The notes under the pieces were generated by a model. It searched no databases and was not told where the DNA came from. It saw only the letters and a list, made by a program, of their open reading frames with translations. Both the position numbers and the translations under genes were made by a program. Below are positions 7,880 through 15,989 of a stretch of 64,000 nucleotides of DNA, in pieces. Within the stretch, counting starts at the first letter, position 1; each line of letters starts with the position of its first letter. Source of the DNA: Sphingomonas dokdonensis (GTDB lineage: Bacteria > Pseudomonadota > Alphaproteobacteria > Sphingomonadales > Sphingomonadaceae); contig NZ_NBBI01000001.1 of assembly GCF_002197685.1 (NCBI RefSeq), positions 496,001 through 560,000 of the forward strand. The letters run 5' to 3'.

Positions 7880-8863
7880 TCAGAGCGGGCGCGCTGCGGC
7901 CCATTGCGCGAGCATCGCGCCGTGCGGGCGGATGAAATGATCTTCGGCGAACTTGCCTTGTTCGATCGCAAGCATGCTGCGCTCTTCGCGATCGTAGGTG
8001 ATGCGGGTGAGCGAATAGTCCTGGAAGGTCAGGCTGGGCTGGTATCGTTCGGCCGCGACCGAATTGGCGTTGTAGATTTCCGGCCGATAGATTTTCTGGA
8101 ACGTTTCCATCGTGCTGATGGTGCTGGCGAGCTCAAGGCTGGTGTAGTCGCGCGCGAGGTCGCCGATGTGGTAGAAAGCGAGCGGTGCGACGGCGTGTTT
8201 CGGCATGAAATAGCGCACCTTCATGCCCATCTTCGCGAAATAATCGTCGGTGATGGAGGGAGCCTCCGCGCGATATTCCACCCCAAGCATCGGATGCTCA
8301 TTGGCGATGCGATGATAGCATTTGCTGCTTGATACGCTGAGGCAGATGATCGGCGGCTTCGGGCAGGTGTCGCGATAAACCTTGGATTGCAGCAGGTGCT
8401 TGAAGAGGGTGCCATGTAGGTCGCCAAACCCGGCGGGAGTGCCGCCGCCTGCATTCTCCTTCAGGTGATTGAGCAGCAGGACGCTGAAGTCGTAATCGCG
8501 CAGATAGGATGAGAAGTTGTTGCCGATTACGCCGGCGATCCGCTCGTTGGTGCGGCGATCAACAACCGTGGTTTGCAGCATCTCGATGATCGGAAAGGAT
8601 TGAACAACCGCATCGTCGGCAAGGTTGACCGAGACGGACTGTATGGTGAGTTCCACCGCGTAACGGTCCCCGGCGGCGTTGTCCCAGTCGACGAGGGAAT
8701 TAAAGCGATTGGCAATCATCCGCAGCGTGTTGCGCAGATTTTCCTTCCGATCGGCGCCGCGCGCCAGATTGGCGAAGTTGGTGGTTATGCGCGTGTTGTC
8801 GGCAGGTTGGTAATGTTCGTCAAAGGCGATGCTGCTGATCGAGAAAGTGAGGTTGCTGTCCAT
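7880..8863 (-). CDS. mesX: DUF1852 protein, MesX partner of MesD
   Basis: 327 residues, matching the DUF1852 family, which begins with a hydrophobic strand (LTFSISSIAFDEHY) and has the NFANLARG and IGNNFSSYLRDYDFS segments seen here. No signal peptide or membrane helix. The family is found with core-MetE MesD and is required for its function, possibly in the oxygen-dependent supply of the methyl donor; its chemistry is not settled. It is the first gene of the operon. The leader on the minus strand (9008-9197) is a cobalamin riboswitch, with an AAGG ribosome-site element just before the ATG at 8863. Confidence 0.92.
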   Translation of the reverse strand: MDSNLTFSISSIAFDEHYQPADNTRITTNFANLARGADRKENLRNTLRMIANRFNSLVDWDNAAGDRYAVELTIQSVSVNLADDAVVQSFPIIEMLQTTVVDRRTNERIAGVIGNNFSSYLRDYDFSVLLLNHLKENAGGGTPAGFGDLHGTLFKHLLQSKVYRDTCPKPPIICLSVSSSKCYHRIANEHPMLGVEYRAEAPSITDDYFAKMGMKVRYFMPKHAVAPLAFYHIGDLARDYTSLELASTISTMETFQKIYRPEIYNANSVAAERYQPSLTFQDYSLTRITYDREERSMLAIEQGKFAEDHFIRPHGAMLAQWAAARPL

Positions 8864-8867
8864 CTGG

Positions 8868-9007
8868 CCTTACCTGCTTTGAACGGGCAGAGGCCACAGG
8901 AGGAGCGCGCACGATCTCGCCTGGCGCAAACGACGGTGGCATCGCGCACGCCTGCTTCAAGCGCGATCCACCGGAGGAACCCCCGTCCGAGGAACGTTAT
9001 CGCGTCA
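8868..9007 (-). promoter_or_regulatory. mesX leader, probable riboswitch expression platform
   Basis: This 140-base stretch joins the riboswitch aptamer to the mesX ribosome site. It contains a hairpin at 8941-8967 (arms ATCGCGC / GCGCGAT) and pyrimidine-rich TTCCTC and TTCCTCC stretches that could pair with purine-rich ribosome-site sequence. There is no obvious U-tract terminator, which points to control of translation initiation. I see no open reading frame here. Confidence 0.4.
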
Positions 9008-9197
9008 AAGGCAGGTCTCCTGGCTTGCGGGTCATCACGGTGGCTCCGGCCTTCCCAAGTGCCGTGCGGGCACTCAGTGACACGAGATGGAGCCGCCGCT
9101 CGCCACTTACAGTTGCGGGGGCAGCGCCGGACTTTGCTCAAGAGCAGCACCGGCTTCCCGTCTTAGCCCCGCCGCCATGCCTGGGACGGGGAACCTT
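9008..9197 (-). promoter_or_regulatory. cobalamin riboswitch (minus strand)
   Basis: Read on the minus strand, the conserved cobalamin-aptamer blocks occur in order: GCTAAGACGGGAAGCCGGTG, then CTGCCCCCGCAACTGTAAG, then GTCACTG (B12-box variant), then TTGGGAAGGCCGG, and finally CCGCAAGCCAGGAGACCTGC. It sits 145 bases upstream of mesX and in the same direction. Expected behaviour: adenosyl- or other cobalamin binding reduces expression of the B12-independent methionine synthase. Adjacent minus-strand promoter elements place transcription start at its 5' edge. Confidence 0.95.
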
Positions 9198-9206
9198 GAC
9201 ATGGGG

Positions 9207-9235
9207 ATTGGACAGCATCTCGCGTCGTGTGTCAA
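9207..9235 (-). promoter_or_regulatory. promoter of the riboswitch-mesX-mesD transcript
   Basis: On the minus strand TTGACA (9235-9230) is followed after 17 bases by TCCAAT (9212-9207). The -35 is perfect and the -10 weak. Start of transcription would fall near 9200, exactly at the edge of the riboswitch aptamer. Confidence 0.55.
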
Positions 9236-9238
9236 GCG

Positions 9239-9262
9239 CGATATAAAGATATCTTTATATCG
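9239..9262. promoter_or_regulatory. perfect 24-nt palindrome, probable methionine-cycle operator
   Basis: The core ATATAAAGATATCTTTATAT (9241-9260) is flanked by CG on both sides, giving a perfect 24-base palindrome. It abuts the -35 of the mesX-mesD promoter. It is strikingly AT-rich in a GC-rich genome. From memory it resembles operators of SahR-type ArsR regulators that sense S-adenosylhomocysteine in Proteobacteria; this has not been checked. It could also act on the divergent LOV kinase gene, whose TTG start is at 9480. The remaining 9263-9479 shows nothing further that I can support. Confidence 0.75.
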
Positions 9263-9479
9263 TTATGGTGTGCTTTCCGGTGGGTTCGAAGGTGCCATCG
9301 CGGCCGACACGGCTGCTTCGCGACAATTCCGGGGGCGCGAGGTACGATGCCTGTGGAAGACGGTCGCGACACTGTCGCCGTTCGTGCTTTGATCCGGTTT
9401 TCTTGGTACATTTTTTCGCTATTTGCCTTATGCAGTGAGCAGCAAGGCTGGCCCAGGCGCCGCTTGAAAAGGAGCGTTT

Positions 9480-12083
9480 TTGTCGGACCCGACCCATAGC
9501 AATCGCCCTTCCGACCAAAGCATCGCGGATGACGAGCGGATTGCGGGGGAGTTGGGGGGGCTTCGCGCCACCGATCCATTCGTTGCCGCCGTGCGTGCGA
9601 CACGCATGCCGATGATCATCACCAATCCCCGGCTGCCTGATAATCCGGTGGTTTTTGCCAACGCATCCTTTTGTCGCCTGACCGGCTACACCCGCGAAGA
9701 GATCGTCGGCCGCAACTGTCGTTTTCTTCAGGGGCCGGATACCGACCCGGCAACGACGCAGGCGTTGCGCGATGCGGTCGCGAAGGTCGAGCCGATAGAA
9801 ACAGACATTCGCAATTACCGCAAGGACGGCGAGCCGTTCTGGAACCGCCTGTTGCTGGCACCCGTCTTCGATGTCGACGGCAAGCTGGTATATTTCTTCG
9901 CCAGTCAGGTCGACGTGACGCTGGAACGCGAGCGCCTGTCCGGGCTGGAGCGCCACAATGCGGCGCTCATGGCGGAGGTGACGAACCGACTGCGGGTGCA
10001 GCAGGAGCGCGACCGCGAACTGGCGCTGGCGCTGAAGGCCGGTGGGTTCGGCACCTGGAGCTTCGAGCTTGCGACCAAGGCGCTGACCGCATCGGACGAG
10101 TGCAAGGCGCTGTTCGGGCGTGATCCCGAACAGCCGTTCACCTATGAAGACAGGATCGAGGCGATCCATCCCGACGATCGCCTGCGCGCCCGAGCGGTAT
10201 TCGAGAACGGCGATCAGCGGCAGGAGCATTACGAGGAATATCGCGTCATCTGGCCAGATGGCTCGATGCACTGGATCTCGTCACGCGGGCAGCCGTTCCT
10301 TGATGCGGACGATCAGCCGATCCGCGTTGCCGGCGTGTCGATGGACGTCACGACGGTCAAGCGGGCCGACCTTAAGCGACGCGCGCTGGCGCGGTTGAAC
10401 GAGCTGTTTCGCGATCTCGATCAAAGCGCCGACATCTCTTATGTCGCGGCGGAAATCCTGGGGCAGACACTGGGTGTCAGCCGCGCGGGTTACGGCCTGG
10501 TCGATCCGGTGAACGAAACGATCACGATCGAGCGGGACTGGAATGCGCCCGGCGTCAGTTCGATCGCCGGGACGCTCGCATTTCGCGAACACGGCTCGTA
10601 CATCGAAGACCTGAAGCGCGGCGACACGGCCGTGGTGAACGATTCACGCCTCGATCCACGTACCCGCGATAACAGCGCGGCGCTGGAAGCGATCAACGCG
10701 CGATCGTTCATCAACATGCCGCTGACCGAGCAAGGCGGGTTCGTGGCGATGATCTTCGTCAACGATCATGCGCCGCGCGGCTGGTCGGAGGATGATGTCG
10801 CCTTTGTGCGCGAGGTGGCCGAGCGGACGCGGGATGCGGTAGAGCGGCGGCGCGCGGAGCGGGAGCTGGCCGAGCTTGCGGAATCGCTCGAGCGGCAAGT
10901 GGCGGAGCGAACCGCGGAGCTGGTCGCGGCGGAAGAGGCGCTGCGGCAGAGCCATAAGATGGAAGCGGTGGGGCAGCTGACCGGCGGCATCGCGCATGAC
11001 TTCAATAACCTGCTGACCGGCATCAGCGGCAGCCTGGAGATGATCCAGCTGCGATTGTCGCAAGGCCGGGGCGCGGATGTCGATCGCTATGTCGACGCAG
11101 CGCAAGGCGCGGCGCGGCGGGCGGCGGCGCTGACGCACCGGCTGCTGGCGTTCAGCCGGCGCCAGACGCTCGATCCGCGGCCGACCGATGCGAATGCGCT
11201 GATTGCCGGGATGGAGGAGCTGGTGCGGCGGACCGTTGGGCCGGCGATCCAGGTCGAGACGTCGCTAGCGCCGGATCTCGGGTCGACATTGGTGGATCCG
11301 AGCCAGTTGGAAAATGCGCTGCTGAACCTGTGCATCAATGCGCGCGACGCCATGCCCGATGGCGGGCGGATCATGATCGAGACGCACAATCGCTTTGTCG
11401 ATGCGCGGTCCGGGCGCGGGCGCGATCTCGATCCGGGCGCCTATGTCTGCCTGTCGGTGAGCGATACGGGTACGGGCATGCCGCCCGAGGTGATCGCCAA
11501 GGCGTTCGAGCCGTTCTTCACCACAAAGCCGATCGGCAGCGGGACCGGGCTGGGCCTGTCGATGATCTATGGATTTGCGCGGCAATCGGGCGGGCAGGTG
11601 CGGCTGCATTCGGAAGCTGGCGCCGGCACGACCGTCACGATCTATCTGCCCCGCAACGCGCAGGCGGCGGAGCATGACGCGGCACCGGCCAAGCTGTCCG
11701 AAGCGCCGCGCGCGCAGGGCGGCGAGACGGTGCTGGTGGTGGATGACGAGGAGTCGATCCGCATGCTGGTGACCGAAACGCTGGAGGATCTGGGCTATGT
11801 CGCGATCGAGGCGGGCGATGGGCCGGCGGCGCTGAAGCTGCTCAATGCCGATCGCCGGATCGACCTGCTGATCACCGACGTCGGCCTGCCTGGCATGAAC
11901 GGACGCCAGCTTGCCGATGCGATCCGCACTCAACGGCCCGAGCTGAAGGTGCTGTTCATCACCGGATATGCGGAAAACGCAGTGCTGAACCACGGCCATC
12001 TGGAACCCGGCATGCACGTGATTACCAAGCCGTTCGCCATGGAAGCACTGGCGTCGCGCATCCGCGAGGTGATCGCGGGTTAG
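9480..12083 (+). CDS. LOV-domain hybrid histidine kinase with response-regulator tail
   Basis: 867 residues, soluble. LOV domain about 30-145 with the flavin-cysteinyl motif GRNCRFLQG (photoactive Cys80); a second PAS domain about 185-295; a GAF domain about 305-455; a short coiled coil about 455-490; HisKA with the phospho-acceptor His506 in GGIAHDFNN; an HATPase domain with NARDAMPDGG, DTGTGMPP and GSGTGLGLSM; then a receiver domain (about 750-865) with acidic pocket VVDDEES, phospho-acceptor Asp800 and Lys850. Starts at TTG 9480 with GGAG upstream. Expected to sense blue light and phosphorylate itself; the output partner is not in the window. Convergent with the CoA-transferase gene. Confidence 0.93.
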   Translation: MSDPTHSNRPSDQSIADDERIAGELGGLRATDPFVAAVRATRMPMIITNPRLPDNPVVFANASFCRLTGYTREEIVGRNCRFLQGPDTDPATTQALRDAVAKVEPIETDIRNYRKDGEPFWNRLLLAPVFDVDGKLVYFFASQVDVTLERERLSGLERHNAALMAEVTNRLRVQQERDRELALALKAGGFGTWSFELATKALTASDECKALFGRDPEQPFTYEDRIEAIHPDDRLRARAVFENGDQRQEHYEEYRVIWPDGSMHWISSRGQPFLDADDQPIRVAGVSMDVTTVKRADLKRRALARLNELFRDLDQSADISYVAAEILGQTLGVSRAGYGLVDPVNETITIERDWNAPGVSSIAGTLAFREHGSYIEDLKRGDTAVVNDSRLDPRTRDNSAALEAINARSFINMPLTEQGGFVAMIFVNDHAPRGWSEDDVAFVREVAERTRDAVERRRAERELAELAESLERQVAERTAELVAAEEALRQSHKMEAVGQLTGGIAHDFNNLLTGISGSLEMIQLRLSQGRGADVDRYVDAAQGAARRAAALTHRLLAFSRRQTLDPRPTDANALIAGMEELVRRTVGPAIQVETSLAPDLGSTLVDPSQLENALLNLCINARDAMPDGGRIMIETHNRFVDARSGRGRDLDPGAYVCLSVSDTGTGMPPEVIAKAFEPFFTTKPIGSGTGLGLSMIYGFARQSGGQVRLHSEAGAGTTVTIYLPRNAQAAEHDAAPAKLSEAPRAQGGETVLVVDDEESIRMLVTETLEDLGYVAIEAGDGPAALKLLNADRRIDLLITDVGLPGMNGRQLADAIRTQRPELKVLFITGYAENAVLNHGHLEPGMHVITKPFAMEALASRIREVIAG

Positions 12084-12086
12084 GGC

Positions 12087-12118
12087 GGAGGACGCGGGCG
12101 TTTGCCGCCGCGTCCTCC
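12087..12118. terminator. hairpin between convergent genes
   Basis: An 11-bp stem (GGAGGACGCGG / CCGCGTCCTCC) with a 10-base loop, lying between the stops of the LOV kinase and CoA-transferase genes. No U-run on either side, so termination is likely but not certain. Confidence 0.5.
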
Positions 12119-12124
12119 GGTTCG

Positions 12125-13285
12125 TCAGTTGGACGCCGCGAGGCCAAGCTCCGCACGGATCGCGTCGCCATCGGCGTTGAGCGCCGGCGCGAGGCGCGCT
12201 GAGGGCGTGTGGCGTTCGAAGTCGATCGGTGTGGCGGGCAGGCGGATGGCCGAACCGTCGGCGGCGGGCGCATCGACGTAGCAGCCGGCGGCCAGCGCCT
12301 GCGGATCGCGCGTCGCCTGTGCCACCGACTGGACGGGGCCGAAGATCAACTTTTCGGCCTCGAGCGCCGTCTGCACCTCGGCCCAGGTCATTGCGCCGAA
12401 CGCCTGGTCGAGCAGCGCGACGAGCGCGGGGCCATTCGCCCGGCGATCGCGCACGCCGGTGAAGCGCGCATCCTCCAGCAGCGCCGGCTGGCCGATCGCG
12501 CGCGCAATGCGCGGCCAGTCGCCCGAGCCCTGCCGGGGCACCATGACAAACCACTGATCGTCGGCGGTCTTGAAGAAGTTGTTGAGCGGATTGACCGCCT
12601 CAGGCCGCGCCTTGGTGGAGGCCAGCTTGTTCATCTGAAGCTGGATCGCGTGCTCGCACGAGGCGGCGTAGATGCCCATGCGCAGCAGGGATGTTTCGAG
12701 CTTCTGCCCCTCGCCGGTGCGCTGGCGGTGGAACAGCGCGCCCATGATCCCGGCCACTAGGCCCATCGCCGCCATGTGATCGCCGATGCCGGTGCGCAGT
12801 TGCGCCGGATCACCGCCCTTTACCGTGCCGAGCGAGCACAGGCCCGAGCGCGCCCAGAAAGCAGTGATGTCGAAACCGGGCTTGTCGGCCTCGGGCCCTG
12901 CGCTGCCATAGCCGGTGAAATTGGCGAAGATGAGATCGGGCTTGATCGCCTTCAACTGCTCCCAGCCCAGGCCCAGACGATCAAGGCTGGCGGGGCGGGT
13001 GTTGGTGACGAACACGTCGGCGGTGGCGACCAGGCGGCGGAGCACCTCGGCATCGTCGACATTGGTGAGATCGAGCGCGACCGAGCGCTTGCCGCGATTG
13101 TCGTTGTCGAAAACGCGGTTCTCGGCATCCTCCAGCCCAATCGAGCCGAAGAACTGGCGGAATGGGTCGCCGGCGGGTGGTTCGACCTTGATGACCTCCG
13201 CGCCCCAATCGGCAAGAATGCCGCACGCCCCGGGACCGGCTACATAGCTGGCGAGCTCAACGATCCGAATGCCCTGCAACATCAT
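12125..13285 (-). CDS. CaiB/BaiF family CoA-transferase
   Basis: 386 residues of the family III CoA-transferases. The N-terminus GIRIVELASYVAGPGACGIL and the CoA-binding segment WGAEVIKVEPPAGDPFR are characteristic, as is the region KPDLIFANFTGYGSAGPEADKPGFD with the catalytic Asp expected near GFDI. It moves CoA between acyl groups (for example succinyl-CoA to a carboxylic substrate). ATG 13285 and ATG 13282 follow an AAGGAG element; the frame is open upstream over the SDR gene but is not coding there. It lies 86 bases downstream of the dienoyl-reductase-like SDR, both divergent from an acyl-CoA synthetase. Substrate unknown. Confidence 0.9.
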   Translation of the reverse strand: MMLQGIRIVELASYVAGPGACGILADWGAEVIKVEPPAGDPFRQFFGSIGLEDAENRVFDNDNRGKRSVALDLTNVDDAEVLRRLVATADVFVTNTRPASLDRLGLGWEQLKAIKPDLIFANFTGYGSAGPEADKPGFDITAFWARSGLCSLGTVKGGDPAQLRTGIGDHMAAMGLVAGIMGALFHRQRTGEGQKLETSLLRMGIYAASCEHAIQLQMNKLASTKARPEAVNPLNNFFKTADDQWFVMVPRQGSGDWPRIARAIGQPALLEDARFTGVRDRRANGPALVALLDQAFGAMTWAEVQTALEAEKLIFGPVQSVAQATRDPQALAAGCYVDAPAADGSAIRLPATPIDFERHTPSARLAPALNADGDAIRAELGLAASN

Positions 13286-13371
13286 CCATCTCCTTTGGTG
13301 CGGCGATCGGCTGTCGCCGCCATCAACCATGTCGTCACCTGGCGCACCGGCCAGCGGGGGTTCACGCCGAC

Positions 13372-14271
13372 CTAGACCGAGCGCTGCGCCTTGTCCTTTG
13401 CGGTGGTGGCATAGATGGACTCGCGCGCCTGCGTCCATTGCTCGTCGGTCCAGGCGCGCATGGAGGAAAAGTTGCCGCCGGTTGCCAGATAGCGCGCGCC
13501 GTCGATCGCGATCGTCTGCCCGGTGAGATATTCGGCCTGACGCGACATGAGGAACGCGGCGAGGTTGGCGAGTTCGGGCATGTGGCCGACGCGGCCCATG
13601 GGATAGTCGGCGGTGTCGCGGAAGGCGCTGCCGCCCTCCGTCGGGCGGAGGCGGGCGGACATGCCCTCGGTCGGGAAGGTGCCGGGCGCAATGCAGTTCA
13701 GCCGGATGCCGCGATCGGCCCATTCGACCGCCAGGCTCTGCGACATGACGTTGATGCCGGCCTTTGACATGGCGCTGGGCACGGTGAAAGCGGAGCCGTT
13801 CCAGACCCAGGTGGCGAGGATCGACAGGACCGAGGCGGGCACCTCCTCCGCGATCCAGCGCTTGCCGCAGGCGAGCGTTACCGCGAACGATCCGCGGAAG
13901 ACGATGTTCGAAATGGCGTCGAAGCCGCGCATCGAGAGGTCTTCGGTGCGGCTGACGAAATTGCCGGCGGCGTTGTTGACGAGGCCAGTGAGTGCGCCGC
14001 CGTTGGCCCAGATGCGGTCGAGCATCTCTTCGATCGCTTCGGGGCTGCGGATGTCGCAGGCGAGGCCGGTCATCTTGCCGCCGTGCTGCGCGGTGAGTTC
14101 GTCGGCGGTAGCGTCGAGCACGCTGCCGCGGCGACCGCAGATGAACACTTCGGCACCGAGGATCAGAAAGGCTTCGGCCATGACTTTGCCGAGGCCTGTG
14201 CCGCCGCCGGTGACGAGAATACGCTGATCCTTCAGCAGGCCATCGCGAAACATCAGATCGTCGCGGTTCAT
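13372..14271 (-). CDS. SDR oxidoreductase, 2,4-dienoyl-CoA reductase-like
   Basis: 299 residues with RILVTGGGTGLGKVMAE (cofactor motif), a VNNAAGNF segment and the C-terminal TGQTIAIDGARYL typical of SDRs. The usual YxxxK is VPSAMSK here: Ser replaces Tyr, which is also the arrangement in the peroxisomal/mitochondrial 2,4-dienoyl-CoA reductase clade (SxxxK), so it is a family feature and not a defect. NADPH-dependent reduction of an unsaturated acyl-CoA is the likely reaction. It precedes the CoA-transferase and is divergent from an acyl-CoA synthetase across a 140-base gap with an operator-like repeat. Confidence 0.85.
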   Translation of the reverse strand: MNRDDLMFRDGLLKDQRILVTGGGTGLGKVMAEAFLILGAEVFICGRRGSVLDATADELTAQHGGKMTGLACDIRSPEAIEEMLDRIWANGGALTGLVNNAAGNFVSRTEDLSMRGFDAISNIVFRGSFAVTLACGKRWIAEEVPASVLSILATWVWNGSAFTVPSAMSKAGINVMSQSLAVEWADRGIRLNCIAPGTFPTEGMSARLRPTEGGSAFRDTADYPMGRVGHMPELANLAAFLMSRQAEYLTGQTIAIDGARYLATGGNFSSMRAWTDEQWTQARESIYATTAKDKAQRSV

Positions 14272-14374
14272 CAGCTTTTCCCTCCTGTGGCGGCCTGCAG
14301 CCTGCCTTGCTTGTCATCGCTACTTTATGTGCGTTAAAACGCTGCAGCGCCGTTCGCAAGGGACAATGCGACCG

Positions 14375-14393
14375 GTTTTACCATCTGTAAAAC
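14375..14393. promoter_or_regulatory. operator-like inverted repeat upstream of acyl-CoA synthetase
   Basis: Perfect 7-base arms GTTTTAC and GTAAAAC with a 5-base spacer, 19 bases before the GTG start of the synthetase. TTTAC(N5)-type sequences recur near the TetR gene at 19013 and 19108, so this may be a site for that TetR protein. Confidence 0.5.
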
Positions 14394-14411
14394 AAAGAGG
14401 GAGAGTCGGCG

Positions 14412-15908
14412 GTGAATGCATCAGCGGTGGAGACATTGGCGCGGGCGATCGAGCGACGGGCGGCGGAGGCGCCAACGCATGCGGCGATCATCACCGATGC
14501 CGGCGTGCTGAGCTATGCGGCGCTCCATCAGTTCGGCGTGCGGGCGGCAGCTGCCATGCGGCGCGATGGGGTCGGCATGGGCGACACGGTTGCGGTGCTC
14601 GCGCCGAACAGCGCGGTCTATCTGGCTTTGATGGTGGGTGCGGCGCGGGTAGGCGCCGTCCTCGCCGCAATTCCGGTGTCGGCGGATGCGCAAGCGCAGG
14701 CGGCGATGATTGCGGACTCCGGTGCAGAGCTGCTGTTCACCGATAAGGCTGGCGTGGTCGCGGGAGAGGTGCGCACGGTCGAACTTGGCAAGATCGATCA
14801 ATGGCTGGAGCGCGACGCGGTCGTCGTGCCGCATGCGCCGGTTCCGCCCGACGCGCCGATGACGATCATCTATTCGTCGGGCACCACCGGCATGCCGAAG
14901 GGCATCGTGCAGCCGTTCGTCTACCGCGCGCGGATGCTCGAAAGCGGTGCGGCTCGCGGCTATGGCCCGGATGCCGTGACGCTGCTGGCGACGCCGCTTT
15001 ATTCGAACACCACCCTGTCGTCGCTGGTGCAGACGATCGGGGCGGGCGGCACGATCGTGCTGATGGCCAAGTTCGATGCGGCGGAATGGCTGAGGCTGGC
15101 CGAACGGCATCGCGTGACGCATGCGATGCTGGTGCCGGTGATGTGCAGCCGGTTGCTGGCGCATCCCGATTTTGACCGCACCGACCTTAGCGCTTTTCGG
15201 GTGAAATATTGCACCTCCGCGCCCTTCGCCCCGGCGTTGAAGGCGGAGATACTGGATCGCTGGCCCGGCGGGCTGGTCGAGTTCTACGGGATGACGGAGG
15301 GCGGAGCGAGTTTCGTCCTGTTTGCGCATGAACACCGCGACAAGTTGCACACGGTAGGCACAATCGCGGCCGGTGGTGAGCTGCGCCTGCTCGACGACGC
15401 GGATCGCGATGTGCCGTCGGGTGAGCAGGGCGAGGTCGTGACGCGGTCGCCATCAATGATGCTTGGCTACCACAATCGCCCGGACGAGACCGCGGCTTGC
15501 CGCTGGATCGCACCGGACGGCAGCGTGTGGCAGCGGACGGGCGACATCGGGCGGCTGGACGAGGATGGCTTCCTGTCGATTGTCGATCGCAAGAAAGACA
15601 TGATCATCTCGGGCGGCTTCAACATCTATCCGTCGGACATCGAGGCGGTGCTGGCCGGGCATGGCGAGGTAATCGAGGCCAGCGTCGTGGGCGTGCCGAG
15701 CGCCACCTGGGGCGAGACGCCGGTTGCTTTTGTCGTCGCGCCGGGGGCGGATGCGGCGGGGCTGAAGGTCTGGCTGAACGAGCGGCTGGGCAAGATGCAG
15801 CGGGTCGCCGACCTGCGCCTAATCGATGCGCTGCCGCGCGGACCGATCGGCAAGGTGCTGAAGCGGCACTTGCGCGACACCTATGTCGCGCAGGCGATCG
15901 CCGCCTGA
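14412..15908 (+). CDS. AMP-binding acyl-CoA synthetase (first copy)
   Basis: 498 residues, class I adenylate-forming enzyme. The P-loop-like motif is TIIYSSGTTGMPKGIV, the aromatic/Thr motif is EFYGMTEGGA, the ADP-ribose Asp is in TGDIGRLDEDGFLSIVDRKKD, and the C-terminal catalytic Lys is in PRGPIGKVLKR. It activates a carboxylic acid to its CoA ester through an acyl-adenylate. Start is GTG 14412 after AGAGGGAGAG; a strong inverted repeat sits just upstream. It is divergent from the SDR/CoA-transferase genes and convergent with a TonB receptor gene. Substrate unknown; context suggests an imported hydrophobic acid. Confidence 0.9.
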   Translation: MNASAVETLARAIERRAAEAPTHAAIITDAGVLSYAALHQFGVRAAAAMRRDGVGMGDTVAVLAPNSAVYLALMVGAARVGAVLAAIPVSADAQAQAAMIADSGAELLFTDKAGVVAGEVRTVELGKIDQWLERDAVVVPHAPVPPDAPMTIIYSSGTTGMPKGIVQPFVYRARMLESGAARGYGPDAVTLLATPLYSNTTLSSLVQTIGAGGTIVLMAKFDAAEWLRLAERHRVTHAMLVPVMCSRLLAHPDFDRTDLSAFRVKYCTSAPFAPALKAEILDRWPGGLVEFYGMTEGGASFVLFAHEHRDKLHTVGTIAAGGELRLLDDADRDVPSGEQGEVVTRSPSMMLGYHNRPDETAACRWIAPDGSVWQRTGDIGRLDEDGFLSIVDRKKDMIISGGFNIYPSDIEAVLAGHGEVIEASVVGVPSATWGETPVAFVVAPGADAAGLKVWLNERLGKMQRVADLRLIDALPRGPIGKVLKRHLRDTYVAQAIAA

Positions 15909-15916
15909 CACAAAAA

Positions 15917-15942
15917 GGGGCAAGGCCGATCGGCCTTGCCCC
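15917..15942 (-). terminator. 26-nt perfect palindromic terminator with U-run on the minus strand
   Basis: GGGGCAAGGCCGA and its exact reverse complement meet with no spacer. On the minus strand the hairpin is followed by TTTTTG, so it should terminate the TonB receptor transcript. It can also serve the convergent synthetase gene, though without a U-run on that side. Confidence 0.8.
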
Positions 15943-15989
15943 GAGGTGAGGAGAGGAGCGGCGACCAAGGGCCGCCGCTGCCCGTGGGA

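Noticed and set aside
7880..9200. Possibility that the conserved leader belongs to the plus-strand LOV kinase
   Set aside because: All cobalamin aptamer blocks read on the minus strand and face mesX.
13372..14271. SDR without catalytic Tyr treated as inactive
   Set aside because: The Ser-x-x-x-Lys arrangement is normal in the 2,4-dienoyl-CoA reductase clade.
12125..14359. A single 744-codon minus-strand open frame covering the CoA-transferase and the SDR region
   Set aside because: Only the last 386 codons have protein-family character; the upstream part is another frame of the SDR gene, and a proper start with AAGGAG lies at 13285.
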